NCBI RefSeq assembly: GCF_001412215.1 | Contig: NZ_LLWP01000010.1 | Coordinates: 1-63,542 of the forward strand | DNA: 63,542 bases | Reading direction: 5' to 3' | Origin: Pedobacter sp. Hv1 | Lineage (GTDB): Bacteria > Bacteroidota > Bacteroidia > Sphingobacteriales > Sphingobacteriaceae | Shown here: positions 43,875 to 52,907 of the stretch, one piece after another | Position numbering within the stretch: position 1 is the stretch's first letter | Layout: the number at the start of each line of letters is the position of its first letter | Program-made: the position numbers and the translations under genes | Notes under the pieces: model-generated | The model's input: the letters and a program-made list of their open reading frames with translations, nothing else | The model's database searches: none | What the model was told of the DNA's origin: nothing

Positions 43875-46346
43875 TTATGAGTTTGAATTTGGTTTTTTTA
43901 CAGTTAAAAGCTGCGCATTTTTAACTTTATCTTTCATCAAAGCGAGTTCAATTACTTCCTTCATTTCTGTAACATAATAAAACTGAAGGTCTTTGATGTA
44001 ATCTTCTTTAATTTCTAAGATATCTTTTCTGTTTGATTTGCAAAGAATAATTTCTTTGATATTTGCTCTTTTAGCAGCCAATATTTTTTCCTTAATTCCT
44101 CCAACAGGCAATACTTTTCCACGTAGGGTAATTTCGCCTGTCATGGCTAAATTAGATTTTACTTTACGCTGGGTAAAGGCAGAAGTTAAAGCAGTAAGCA
44201 TGGTGATACCAGCAGATGGTCCGTCTTTTGGTGTGGCACCTGCAGGAACGTGAACATGCACATCGTATTGATCAAATAAATCATTATCGATGCCAAAAAG
44301 ATCAGCATGTGCCCTGATATAAGCTAATGCAATAATTGCTGATTCTTTCATTACTTCGCCCAAGTTTCCGGTTAAAGTTAATTTTCCTTTGCCCGGGCTT
44401 AAACTGGCTTCAATAAACAAAATGTCGCCACCAACCTGTGTCCAAGCCAAACCCGTAACTACACCAGCTACTTCGTTACCTTCGTAAAGGTCTTTGTCGT
44501 AAATCGGTGCACCTAAAATGCGTTCCACATCATCCAATTGCAAAGCCGGTTCATACGCTTCATCCATGGCAATCTTGGTAGCAATACCACGTACCAAAGA
44601 GCCAATTTTCTTCTCTAAACCACGCACCCCACTTTCGCGGGTATAATCTTCAATTACTTTTTCAATTAAAGAGCTTTTTAAAGTAATGTCTTTGCTTTTT
44701 AATCCGTGTTGTTCTTTTTGCTTAGGTAGCAAATATTTTTTGGCAATCTCAATTTTCTCTTCAATGGTGTAACCATTTACTTCAATAATCTCCATCCGAT
44801 CTAAAAGTGCAGGTTGGATAGAGCTTAACGAGTTGGCAGTAGCAATGAACAATACATTAGAGAGGTCATAATCAGCTTCTACATAATGATCGTTAAATGC
44901 ATTATTTTGTTCTGGATCTAAGACCTCTAATAAAGCTGAAGAAGGGTCTCCTCTAAAATCAGAGCCTACTTTATCAATTTCATCTAATACAAAAACCGGA
45001 TTTGCTGCACCAGCCTTTTTAATAGATTGGATAATACGGCCAGGCATAGCACCGATATATGTTTTTCTATGTCCACGAATTTCTGCTTCATCTCTAATCC
45101 CTCCCAAAGCCATCCGTACGTATTTACGGTTAATTGCTTTGGCAATAGATTTACCCAAAGATGTTTTACCCACACCCGGAGGGCCAACCAAACAAAGAAT
45201 AGGCGCTTTCATGTCTCTTTTTAATTTCAAGACAGCTAAATACTCGATAATCCTTTGTTTAACTTTTTCTAGGCCGAAATGATCTTTGTCTAAAATGCGT
45301 TGTGCACGTTTGAGATCAAAATTGTCTTTGGTAAAATCGTTCCAAGGTAGGTCCAATAACAATTCTAGATAATTCATTTGTATAGAATAATCTGGAGCTG
45401 CTGGGTTCATCCTTCCTAATTTTTCAAGCTCTTTACCAAAATGATCGCCTACAGATTTAGCCCATTTTTTTCTTTTGGCCCTTGCTTGAAGTGCTTCAAA
45501 TTCCAGATCAGAAGAATTGCCGCCTAGTTCTTCTTGAATGGTTTTTAATTGTGCATTTAAAAAATAATCGCGTTGTTGTTTGTCTAGGTCGGTACGTACT
45601 TTTGATTGGATTTGGTTCTTCAACTCTAACATTTGTAGTTCTGTTGTTAAAAGCTCCATTACCATTTCGGCACGTTTACGTAGGTTGCCCATTTCTAACA
45701 TCTTTTGCTTGTCTGCTACATCTGCATTCATATTTGAAGAGATGAAGTTGATCAAGAAAGAAGTGCTTTCTATGTTTTTTAGCGCTATTCCAGCTTCGCT
45801 AGGGATATTTGGCGAAAGTTGGATGATCTGTGATGACATTTCTTTAATAGAAGCCACCAAAGTTTTAAATTCTTTATCTGCTTTATGTTTTGTTTCGGTA
45901 AATTTTGCAATAATTACCTTAATATAAGGTTCTGATTGTACTTCTTCTACCAATTGAAAACGCTGTTTACCTTGGATGATGACTGTGGTATTTCCATCAG
46001 GCATTTGCAGCATCTTGATAATTTGTGCTACCGTACCTACACTATTCAATTGCTCAAACGTAGGGTCTTCGATAGATACATCGCGTTGAGAAACTACACC
46101 AATGATCCTATCGCCTTTGTAGGCCTCTTTAATTAGCTTGATAGATTTGTCTCTACCAACGGTAATTGGAATAACAACTCCGGGAAATAAAACCGTATTT
46201 CTAAGTGGAAGTATAGCTAAGATTTCTGGAGTTTCTTCATTGTTCATTTCATCTTCGTCTTGTTGAGACATTAGGGGAAAGAACTCCGTATCTTCATTTA
46301 TCATTGGTAGTGCGTGACTAAAATCAAATTGATCTTGTTTACTCAT
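43875..46346 (-). CDS. lon: ATP-dependent protease Lon
   Basis: An 823-residue protease of the AAA+ family that degrades misfolded and regulatory proteins. Domain order: LON substrate-binding domain (about 40-235), coiled hinge, AAA+ module with Walker A GPPGVGKTSLGKS near residue 385 and Walker B VFVLDEIDK, and a C-terminal serine protease with KDGPSAGITM and the Lys of LPVGGIKEKILAA. All are intact. The gene is the first of a pair with lpxR. I do not see a clear heat-shock promoter upstream. Confidence 0.96.
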   Translation of the reverse strand: MSKQDQFDFSHALPMINEDTEFFPLMSQQDEDEMNNEETPEILAILPLRNTVLFPGVVIPITVGRDKSIKLIKEAYKGDRIIGVVSQRDVSIEDPTFEQLNSVGTVAQIIKMLQMPDGNTTVIIQGKQRFQLVEEVQSEPYIKVIIAKFTETKHKADKEFKTLVASIKEMSSQIIQLSPNIPSEAGIALKNIESTSFLINFISSNMNADVADKQKMLEMGNLRKRAEMVMELLTTELQMLELKNQIQSKVRTDLDKQQRDYFLNAQLKTIQEELGGNSSDLEFEALQARAKRKKWAKSVGDHFGKELEKLGRMNPAAPDYSIQMNYLELLLDLPWNDFTKDNFDLKRAQRILDKDHFGLEKVKQRIIEYLAVLKLKRDMKAPILCLVGPPGVGKTSLGKSIAKAINRKYVRMALGGIRDEAEIRGHRKTYIGAMPGRIIQSIKKAGAANPVFVLDEIDKVGSDFRGDPSSALLEVLDPEQNNAFNDHYVEADYDLSNVLFIATANSLSSIQPALLDRMEIIEVNGYTIEEKIEIAKKYLLPKQKEQHGLKSKDITLKSSLIEKVIEDYTRESGVRGLEKKIGSLVRGIATKIAMDEAYEPALQLDDVERILGAPIYDKDLYEGNEVAGVVTGLAWTQVGGDILFIEASLSPGKGKLTLTGNLGEVMKESAIIALAYIRAHADLFGIDNDLFDQYDVHVHVPAGATPKDGPSAGITMLTALTSAFTQRKVKSNLAMTGEITLRGKVLPVGGIKEKILAAKRANIKEIILCKSNRKDILEIKEDYIKDLQFYYVTEMKEVIELALMKDKVKNAQLLTVKKPNSNS

Positions 46347-46657
46347 TAATTGGGCCTTTTTAATTATATATTAACGACAAACTGACAGCCTTGCCGTAAT
46401 AAAAGTATAAATCTAGTATTAAGGGTTATATTTTCAACTCTTGTGCCAAAAATAGAATAAGGGTAAATGTCTGTTAAAAAGTCAGCCTTAAAAAATTATA
46501 CTGACCAATTATACCATATTTTATTAAATTAGCGTTTACCTTAAATATTTGCAAATGGTATGATAGTTGTATATTAGCATCAATGAATTATGGTCTTGGC
46601 TATAAAGATGTTAGTGCTGATGATTTGCAACATTAACTAAAACTAAAAAAACGCTGA
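46347..46657. other. Divergent intergenic region of lon and the TPR gene
   Basis: A 311-base A+T-rich gap holding the promoters of two divergent genes. I see no convincing TAnnTTTG match on either strand, no strong hairpin and no small open frame worth calling. Confidence 0.4.
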
Positions 46658-47284
46658 ATGGATTATTTTAAAAAAACATTTTTATTATTATTTGTAATTT
46701 CTGCTTCTACTTCTTCTTTTGCTCAGGGTAATTATGAGAAAATGGGGAAACAAGCGTGGATGAATGGTGATTATAAAACCGCGGTTGTGCAATTGGAAAA
46801 AGCCGATAATGCAGACCAGAACAATGCAAATGTTTTAAAAATGTTGGGTTATTCTTATTTTCAATGTGCAGATTTTGAAAACTCTATTTCTGCTTACAGT
46901 CGTTTAATTGCTTTAAAACCTACTGATTATTCTGCTTATTATTATAGAGGTAAAGCAAGGTTAAATATTGCCAATGCTCCTAAAGAATCGCTCAATCAAA
47001 TGAGAGAAAGTTTCTATACGTCGGCAATTAAGGATTTTAGCAAAGCAATTGAAATTAATGGTGAAGAAGATGTACAGATTTTGCAGAACAGAGGCCTTGC
47101 GTATAAAGATTATGCCATATTTAAATCGTATAAGATTAAAAAGACTCCTGAAAAAGTAGCATGTGTAGCTATCTTTAATAGCTCAATGGCCGATTTCCAA
47201 AAAGTTTTAACTGTACAGCCTTTAAGAAAAGATATCATTTCTTGGGTTGATTATATTAAAGCGCAGGTAGCGAGTTTAAAATAA
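46658..47284 (+). CDS. Small exported TPR protein
   Basis: A 208-residue protein with signal peptide (to about SFAQG, residue 23) and three to four TPR units (about 27-180), for example AWMNGDYKTAVVQLEKADNA and YSRLIALKPTDYSAYYYRGK. It is probably a periplasmic or outer-membrane-attached scaffold. It is monocistronic and followed by a shared terminator. A specific role cannot be read. Confidence 0.75.
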   Translation: MDYFKKTFLLLFVISASTSSFAQGNYEKMGKQAWMNGDYKTAVVQLEKADNADQNNANVLKMLGYSYFQCADFENSISAYSRLIALKPTDYSAYYYRGKARLNIANAPKESLNQMRESFYTSAIKDFSKAIEINGEEDVQILQNRGLAYKDYAIFKSYKIKKTPEKVACVAIFNSSMADFQKVLTVQPLRKDIISWVDYIKAQVASLK

Positions 47285-47300
47285 AACACAACGGCTCAAA

Positions 47301-47335
47301 AAAAAATCCCCTAGCAAAACACTAGGGGATTTTTT
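47301..47335. terminator. Bidirectional terminator of TPR gene and lipoprotein gene
   Basis: AAAAAATCCCCTAG (47301-47314) and CTAGGGGATTTTTT (47322-47335) pair perfectly. The right arm overlaps the first bases of the stop codon of the minus-strand gene at 47334. Confidence 0.85.
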
Positions 47336-47858
47336 ATTTGAATTTTCCTGTAATCTGATATTTCTTCTCGCTCATGAGTTTTATACTTTGTATTTTTTTG
47401 ATCTCGTATAAACTATCTGGATAATAGCTCAAAGTGTCTTTAGATGTATAAAGGTCATTTGTATTGGTTACAAAGATTTTGATAGTGGTAATCTTTTCAT
47501 TTTGATAGGTAACTTCTACTTTTTTAACGGGAATTTTATCGCTGTTAGATGTATAAATAGCAACATTATCGTTTTTTGTGATTTTAAAAGCACCTCTCCA
47601 AGAGGCTTTGTTGATATCGGCAGAGATAAATGAATCAAATTCTTTTTCCCAATTGGCAATGGTCACTTTCTTTTCCTCCATTTTGCCATTTACCATTACC
47701 ATTTTGTCTATTGGCAACTTATTTTGCTTTAACCGCAACGCTTCTTTTTTAAAATATCCAGCTAAATCAACATAAGTTTTAGTGCTCAAGTTATCTTGTT
47801 CTTTAAAAGTACAAGCACTACAAAAGACAACAAAACTGTATAAAATCAATTTCTTCAT
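47334..47858 (-). CDS. Hypothetical exported lipoprotein downstream of gpmI
   Basis: About 174 residues from the ATG at 47858 (MKKLILYSFVVF), with a Cys at FCSAC near residues 14-17 that may be a lipobox. The rest is Lys-rich with alternating beta-like segments (KVEVTYQNEKITTIKIFVTN). Its start overlaps the gpmI stop by one base (TAATG), so the two are coupled. I recognise no family and no reason for the link to glycolysis. Confidence 0.6.
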   Translation of the reverse strand: MKKLILYSFVVFCSACTFKEQDNLSTKTYVDLAGYFKKEALRLKQNKLPIDKMVMVNGKMEEKKVTIANWEKEFDSFISADINKASWRGAFKITKNDNVAIYTSNSDKIPVKKVEVTYQNEKITTIKIFVTNTNDLYTSKDTLSYYPDSLYEIKKIQSIKLMSEKKYQITGKFK

Positions 47859-49378
47859 TAGACCAAGCAATTTCCTGTCATGATTGTTGGAATTTCTATA
47901 CCCATAATTTTCAAAATAGTAGGGGCAATGTCGCCTAATTTTCCATCGGCAATGTGTTTGTATTCATTATCTATTAAAATACAAGGCACCAAATTGGTCG
48001 TGTGTGCCGTATTTACAGAACCATCTGCATTGATCATGTATTCGGAGTTACCATGATCAGCAAGGATAATAAAAGAATAGCCATTTGCAATACCTGTTTT
48101 AACAACTTGTTCGGCACATGCATCAGCGGTTTCAACAGCTTTCACTACGGCATCAAAAACACCAGTATGGCCAACCATGTCAGGGTTTGCAAAGTTTAAA
48201 CAGATAAAATCGGGCCAGCCACTTTCTAATTCTTGGCTAATAGCAGCTGTAATGCCAGCTGCGCTCATTTCAGGTTGCAGGTCGTAGGTGGCAACTTTTG
48301 GAGAAGGAATTAAGATTCGTTTTTCATTTTCAAACTCTTTTTCTCTACCTCCAGAGAAGAAGAAAGTAACATGAGGATATTTTTCTGTTTCGGCAATCCG
48401 GATTTGGGTTTTATGGTTAGCTTCCAAAACTTCGCCCAAGGTATTAGAAAGATCGTCTTTTGTAAATACAACATTCACCTTCTCAAAACTTTCGTCGTAA
48501 GTAGTCATGGTTACATAATACAAGGGCAGTTTTTGCATGTCAAAGTCAGGGAAATCTTTTTGACTTAAAGCAGTTGTAATTTCTCTGCCTCTATCTGTCC
48601 TATAATTGAAACAGATCACTACATCATCAGCTTTAATTGTTGCTGTTGGTGTACCGTCGGCATTTGTAATCACAATTGGTTTGGTAAATTCGTCAGTTAT
48701 TCCTTCACCGTATGATTTTTGAATGGCATCTTCGGCATTTGTAGCTTTTTCGCCAATACCATTCACCATTACATCGTAGGCTAGTTTCACTCTTTCCCAA
48801 CGGTTGTCTCTATCCATTGCATAATAACGACCAATTAAGCTGGCAATTTTTCCTGTTGATGTTTGGAGGTGCTGATTTAAGCTAGAAATGAAACCTAATC
48901 CAGAATTTGGATCCGTATCTCTACCATCTAAAAACGCGTGAATAAACACATCTTTTAATCCTTTTTCGTTAGCAGCATCACACAATGCCTTTAAATGATT
49001 AATATGGGCATGCACACCGCCATCAGAAACTAATCCAATAAAATGGACAGCTTTATCATGAGCTTTTGCATAATTGAAAGCATTAACCAAAACCTCATTG
49101 TTGTGCAAGGTTCTATCTGTTATGGCCTTGTTAATTCTGCCTAATTCTTGGTAAACTACTCTACCTGCACCTAAATTCATGTGTCCAACTTCAGAGTTGC
49201 CCATTTGTCCGGCAGGTAATCCTACTGCTTCTCCAGATGCTTCTAGTTTTGAGTTGGGATAGTTTTGAAGCATTGAATCAAAAAATGGAGTGTTGGCCAT
49301 GTAAGCGGCATCAGATTGATCTTTCTTTCCGTAGCCCCAGCCATCAAGAATCAGTAGTACTAGTTTTTTAGCTTTCAT
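47858..49378 (-). CDS. gpmI: 2,3-bisphosphoglycerate-independent phosphoglycerate mutase
   Basis: Interconverts 3- and 2-phosphoglycerate with two metal ions. LLILDGWGYGKK near the start, the catalytic Ser in MGNSEVGHMNLGAGR, and the FLDGRDTDPNSG, FNYRTDRGREI and ILADHGNSE segments are all intact. The first in-frame codon (49408, TTG) lies inside a TAGATTTG promoter element, so the ATG at 49378 (MKAKKLVLLILDG, 506 residues) is the start. This length fits the family. Confidence 0.95.
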   Translation of the reverse strand: MKAKKLVLLILDGWGYGKKDQSDAAYMANTPFFDSMLQNYPNSKLEASGEAVGLPAGQMGNSEVGHMNLGAGRVVYQELGRINKAITDRTLHNNEVLVNAFNYAKAHDKAVHFIGLVSDGGVHAHINHLKALCDAANEKGLKDVFIHAFLDGRDTDPNSGLGFISSLNQHLQTSTGKIASLIGRYYAMDRDNRWERVKLAYDVMVNGIGEKATNAEDAIQKSYGEGITDEFTKPIVITNADGTPTATIKADDVVICFNYRTDRGREITTALSQKDFPDFDMQKLPLYYVTMTTYDESFEKVNVVFTKDDLSNTLGEVLEANHKTQIRIAETEKYPHVTFFFSGGREKEFENEKRILIPSPKVATYDLQPEMSAAGITAAISQELESGWPDFICLNFANPDMVGHTGVFDAVVKAVETADACAEQVVKTGIANGYSFIILADHGNSEYMINADGSVNTAHTTNLVPCILIDNEYKHIADGKLGDIAPTILKIMGIEIPTIMTGNCLV

Positions 49379-49405
49379 TAATCGTGTAATTTTAGGAATG
49401 TTCAA

Positions 49406-49413
49406 CAAATCTA
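49406..49413 (-). promoter_or_regulatory. -7 promoter element of gpmI
   Basis: The minus strand reads TAGATTTG, 27 bases before the ATG at 49378. Confidence 0.5.
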
Positions 49414-49437
49414 TTCTGTATTTTTGCTTAAAAAACG

Positions 49438-49456
49438 ATTTGTCTGCTAGACAAAT
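49438..49456. promoter_or_regulatory. Palindrome between gpmI and the DUF4783 gene
   Basis: ATTTGTCT-GCT-AGACAAAT is a perfect eight-base inverted repeat with a three-base spacer, 60 bases upstream of the gpmI ATG and 100 upstream of the divergent gene. It has the look of a dimeric regulator site; no matching regulator is nearby. Confidence 0.4.
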
Positions 49457-49555
49457 ATAAACCTAAAACATGCTTTAAAGCAAAATTTTTACATATTATG
49501 ATTTGTAAGTGGCATAATTTTGGCTTGTATATTTTATAGTTTGACCACACACATA

Positions 49556-49957
49556 ATGAAACCATTACTTGCGTTACTGCTATTGTTAGTGCATTTTCCG
49601 TTAAATAATGTATTGCAGGCAGATATTGTTGATGATCTGGCCCTAAATTTTAAAACAGGAAACTCTAAAGAAATTGCAAAAAACTTTGCAGGATCTGTAG
49701 AATTGATTGTAATTGACCAGGAAGATGTATATAGTAAAGTACAGGCCGAACAGATTCTAAAAGATTTTTTTGTTAAAAATCCTCCATCTAAAACAAGTAT
49801 TATCCATCGTGTAAATACCAATCCAAGTTGGCGATTAGCGATCTTATCCTTAACCACTAAAAATGGAAAATTTAGGGTAATGATTACGATGAAAGTAAAT
49901 AAACCAACTAATAGCTTGTTAATCACCGAATTGCGTATTGAGGCCGATAAGGAATAA
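49556..49957 (+). CDS. DUF4783 protein, exported
   Basis: About 133 residues from the ATG at 49556 (MKPLLALLLLLVHFPLNNVL); the open frame extends back to 49520 but without a signal peptide there. The mature part (DDLALNFKTGNSKEIAKNFA, AEQILKDFF) resembles an NTF2-like fold. DUF4783 proteins are found mainly in Bacteroidota, commonly next to nadC as here. The function is unknown. Confidence 0.75.
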   Translation: MKPLLALLLLLVHFPLNNVLQADIVDDLALNFKTGNSKEIAKNFAGSVELIVIDQEDVYSKVQAEQILKDFFVKNPPSKTSIIHRVNTNPSWRLAILSLTTKNGKFRVMITMKVNKPTNSLLITELRIEADKE

Positions 49958-50002
49958 CTATATTTCTTGTTATTTTTGTAATTTTGCAAGAAAAACACTG
50001 CT

Positions 50003-50845
50003 TTGGACAAAAAAATAGTCGACCTGTTTATCAAAAATGCTATCGCCGAGGATGTTGGTGATGGAGATCATACTTCACTTTCTACCATAACCGCAGGCAC
50101 CCAGGGTAAAGCCAAATTGATTGTTAAAGAAGATGGAATTTTAGCTGGCGTTGAGTTGGCATTAGAAATTTTCAATCAAATAGATTCTGCTTTAAAGGTC
50201 AATGTACTTTTAACAGATGGTACTCCCGTTAAATATGGTGAAATTGCTTTTGCCGTAGAAGGTTCAACCCATTCCATTTTATTGGCAGAAAGATTGGTGC
50301 TGAACTGCATGCAAAGAATGAGTGGGATTGCTACAAAAACCAATCGCATTGTTCAATTGTTAAAACCTTATCAAACCAAAGTTTTAGATACCCGTAAAAC
50401 CACACCAGGTTTAAGGTATTTAGAAAAATGGGCTGTGGTAATTGGCGGCGGTGTAAACCATAGAATTGGTTTATACGATATGATTTTGATTAAAGATAAC
50501 CATGTAGATTATGCTGGTGGCATTGCCAATGCCATTAAAGCGGCTAATGCTTATCTTAAAAGCAATAACAAGAACTTAGCGATAGAGATTGAAGTAAGAA
50601 ATATAGATGAGCTGAAGCAGGTATTGGCCGAAGGTAATGTAGATAGGATTTTGATCGACAACTTTGAACTGCCTTTGTTAAAAGAAGCTGTTGAGTTGAT
50701 CAATGGCCGATTTGTGACAGAAGCCTCTGGAGGTATTGTAGAAGAAAATGTAACAGCGTATGCAGCTTGTGGCGTAGATTACATATCTATGGGCGCACTT
50801 ACGCACTCGGTTAAAAGTTTAGACTTAAGCTTAAAAGCATTTTAA
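50003..50845 (+). CDS. nadC: Nicotinate-nucleotide pyrophosphorylase (carboxylating)
   Basis: Makes nicotinate mononucleotide from quinolinate and PRPP in NAD synthesis. EDVGDGDHTSLSTI near the start, MSGIATKTNRIV, and the TRKTTPGLRYLEKWAV substrate-binding segment are intact, as is GVDYISMGALTHSVK at the end. The protein has 280 residues, normal. The start is a TTG at 50003 giving MDKKIVDLFIKNA, with no in-frame ATG before the conserved region. It follows DUF4783 by 45 bases and precedes plsY by 50. Confidence 0.95.
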   Translation: MDKKIVDLFIKNAIAEDVGDGDHTSLSTITAGTQGKAKLIVKEDGILAGVELALEIFNQIDSALKVNVLLTDGTPVKYGEIAFAVEGSTHSILLAERLVLNCMQRMSGIATKTNRIVQLLKPYQTKVLDTRKTTPGLRYLEKWAVVIGGGVNHRIGLYDMILIKDNHVDYAGGIANAIKAANAYLKSNNKNLAIEIEVRNIDELKQVLAEGNVDRILIDNFELPLLKEAVELINGRFVTEASGGIVEENVTAYAACGVDYISMGALTHSVKSLDLSLKAF

Positions 50846-50895
50846 TCCTTATATTTTATCATCTAGATTCTTAATTTTTAGTATAATTGTAGGTA

Positions 50896-51543
50896 ATGAT
50901 TTCGATCTATTCCATTTCAGCGCTCATATTTGCGTATCTTCTTGGTTCAATACCTACAGCGGTATGGTTAGGTCAAGCATTTTATGGCGTAGATGTAAGA
51001 GAATATGGCAGTGGTAATGCTGGGGCCACTAATACCTTTAGGGTGTTGGGTAAAAAAGCCGGTATTGCGGTAATGCTTATTGATATTTTTAAAGGCTATA
51101 CGGCCACTAATCTGGCCTATTTGATAGGTTTATCTGTTACAGGTCCCCAAAATTCTGCCCAGTTTGTAAATTATCAATTGGCATTGGGTGTAATTGCGGT
51201 AATGGGCCATTTGTTTCCAATTTTTGCAGGTTTTAGAGGAGGAAAAGGAGTGGCCACATTATTTGGAATGGTTTTGGCTGTTAGGTTTGAGGCAGCGATG
51301 ATTTGTGTATTGGTATTTGTGATTGTTTTGTTGGCCACAAAATATGTTTCTCTAAGCTCGATATGTGCTGGTTTTGCATTTCCAATAAGTATTGTATTTG
51401 TAATCCAATCTTCTATTAAATCGGAAGTACTATATGGGATTTGTGTTTGTGTGCTGATATTGGTTACCCATCAAAAAAACTTAGAACGATTACTCAAAGG
51501 CAAAGAATCTAAAGTTTACCTGTTTAAAAAGAAACAAAATTAG
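50896..51543 (+). CDS. plsY: Acyl-phosphate:glycerol-3-phosphate acyltransferase
   Basis: Transfers an acyl chain from acyl phosphate to glycerol-3-phosphate, the first step of phospholipid synthesis. A 215-residue protein with five or so membrane helices and the three PlsY cytoplasmic motifs: GSIPTA, GSGNAGATNTFRVLG and LFPIFAGFRGGKGVAT. It sits between nadC and the M48 gene on the same strand and may share their transcript. Confidence 0.94.
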   Translation: MISIYSISALIFAYLLGSIPTAVWLGQAFYGVDVREYGSGNAGATNTFRVLGKKAGIAVMLIDIFKGYTATNLAYLIGLSVTGPQNSAQFVNYQLALGVIAVMGHLFPIFAGFRGGKGVATLFGMVLAVRFEAAMICVLVFVIVLLATKYVSLSSICAGFAFPISIVFVIQSSIKSEVLYGICVCVLILVTHQKNLERLLKGKESKVYLFKKKQN

Positions 51544-51633
51544 CACTTTGTTGTTGATGAAGATGTGGAGATAAACAGGTTTTCATGATGCTAAAACTAA
51601 GTGATATCACCATTAAAAATTAAAATGATACAG

Positions 51634-52458
51634 ATGAAAAAAATAATGATCATTGGTCTTGCTACAGGTTTGTTGGCAATATCTTCTTGTTCTACCTCTG
51701 TTGTGCCTTTAACGGGTCGTAAAGTCTCAACTTTTGGGGTAAACGCTGCAGATTTAGAGCAGCAAGCTGCTCAGGGTTATTCGCAATTGTTAAGCGACCC
51801 TAAAACGAAAGTGGTATCAAGCAATTCGACAGAAACACAACGTGTGAAAAGGATTGGGGCCAATATTCAGGCTGCTGTTACCCAATATATGAATGCCAAT
51901 GGGTACGGAGAACAGATTAAAAATTATAAATGGGAGTTTAATTTAATTGAAAGCCCAGAGGTTAATGCTTGGTGTATGCCAGGAGGGAAAGTTGCTGTTT
52001 ATACAGGCATTTTAAAGATTACCAAAGACGATGCCGGTTTGGCAACAGTAATGGGCCATGAAATTGCACACGCCATTGCACAACACTCTGTAGAGCGTGC
52101 ATCAGACATGCTTAAAGCGCAATTGTTAGGCACCGCTGTTGGTACTGCTACTAGTGGCAAGTCTGAGAGTACACAAGCTATTGTTAACCAATTGTATGGC
52201 GTTGGCGCACAAGGCCTATATGTTTTACCTAATTCGCGTAAACAAGAGCTAGAAGCCGATAAAATGGGCCTATCTTTTATGGCCATGGCTGGGTATAACC
52301 CACAAAATGCCATTGGGTTTTGGCAAAGAATGGCTGCGGCCAGCGAAGGTTCGCAAAAACCTCCAGTATTTTTAAGTACCCACCCTACAGACGAATCGCG
52401 TATTGCTCAAATACAAAGGGATTTACCTGAAGCCATGAAATATTATAAAGGGAAATAA
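51634..52458 (+). CDS. M48 family metallopeptidase lipoprotein
   Basis: About 274 residues from the ATG at 51634 (MKKIMIIGLATGLLAISSC), whose lipobox ISSC predicts membrane anchoring. The zinc motif HEIAH in MGHEIAHAIAQHSVER and the downstream Glu in RKQELEADKMGL are intact. The family includes BepA/YfgC and LoiP, periplasmic proteases that check outer-membrane proteins. A longer GTG start at 51601 is possible but would displace the signal peptide. A terminator follows. Confidence 0.88.
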   Translation: MKKIMIIGLATGLLAISSCSTSVVPLTGRKVSTFGVNAADLEQQAAQGYSQLLSDPKTKVVSSNSTETQRVKRIGANIQAAVTQYMNANGYGEQIKNYKWEFNLIESPEVNAWCMPGGKVAVYTGILKITKDDAGLATVMGHEIAHAIAQHSVERASDMLKAQLLGTAVGTATSGKSESTQAIVNQLYGVGAQGLYVLPNSRKQELEADKMGLSFMAMAGYNPQNAIGFWQRMAAASEGSQKPPVFLSTHPTDESRIAQIQRDLPEAMKYYKGK

Positions 52459-52481
52459 GAGAAGGTAGAAGGTATTAAGGC

Positions 52482-52514
52482 AAAAGGTGTAAGGTTTTAC
52501 TTTACACCTTTTTT
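52482..52514 (+). terminator. Terminator after the M48 gene
   Basis: AAAAGGTGTAA (52482-52492) pairs with TTACACCTTTT (52502-52512) and is followed by a T run. Confidence 0.75.
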
Positions 52515-52645
52515 ATTTTGGTTCATTGTCTTCGACAGGCTCAGACTGACAAAATTATTGGTTCATCAGTCATTAGTGCATTGGTTCATTTGTTGTTACG
52601 GTATAGGTTTTTACTGCGTTTGTTGTACAGGCCAAAGTTAAATAG

Positions 52646-52709
52646 ACCGGATTGGAGCGGTATCCTTTTTTGCCGTTCGAGGCAAAAAAGATAAAGCATA
52701 AAGCCGGAC
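52646..52709 (+). repeat. Bacteroidota-type intergenic hairpin repeat, copy C
   Basis: On the plus strand it begins ACCGGATTGGAGCGG and ends AAAGCCGGAC, so CCGG pairs with CCGG where copies A and B pair CCCG with CGGG. The inner hairpin is different: CTTTTTTGCC (52665-52674) with GGCAAAAAAG (52681-52690). The rest of the 449-base gap (52459-52907) has a short TAGGTAC-ATC-GTACCTA palindrome (52848-52864) and a run of CACAAAG-like units, and no gene. Confidence 0.6.
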
Positions 52710-52907
52710 TGACTTTAATCTGCTCAGAGGCGTTGCCCTCCAAAATAAAAAGAATGAAAGTCAGGTCAATAAGATTCTTTTCTTCGACCACAAAGACACA
52801 AAGCGCACAAAGTTTGGTCATCTAGGTAATAAATGAGATCAACCACATAGGTACATCGTACCTAATGGCTAATCAACCAATGAACCGATGAACGGATAAA
52901 CAATAGC

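Noticed and set aside
45580..45927. 115-codon frame inside lon on the other strand
   Set aside because: Shadow of the lon coiled region.
49534..50034. 166-codon minus-strand frame over DUF4783
   Set aside because: Overlaps a recognised gene and the nadC promoter region; no signal peptide or family features.
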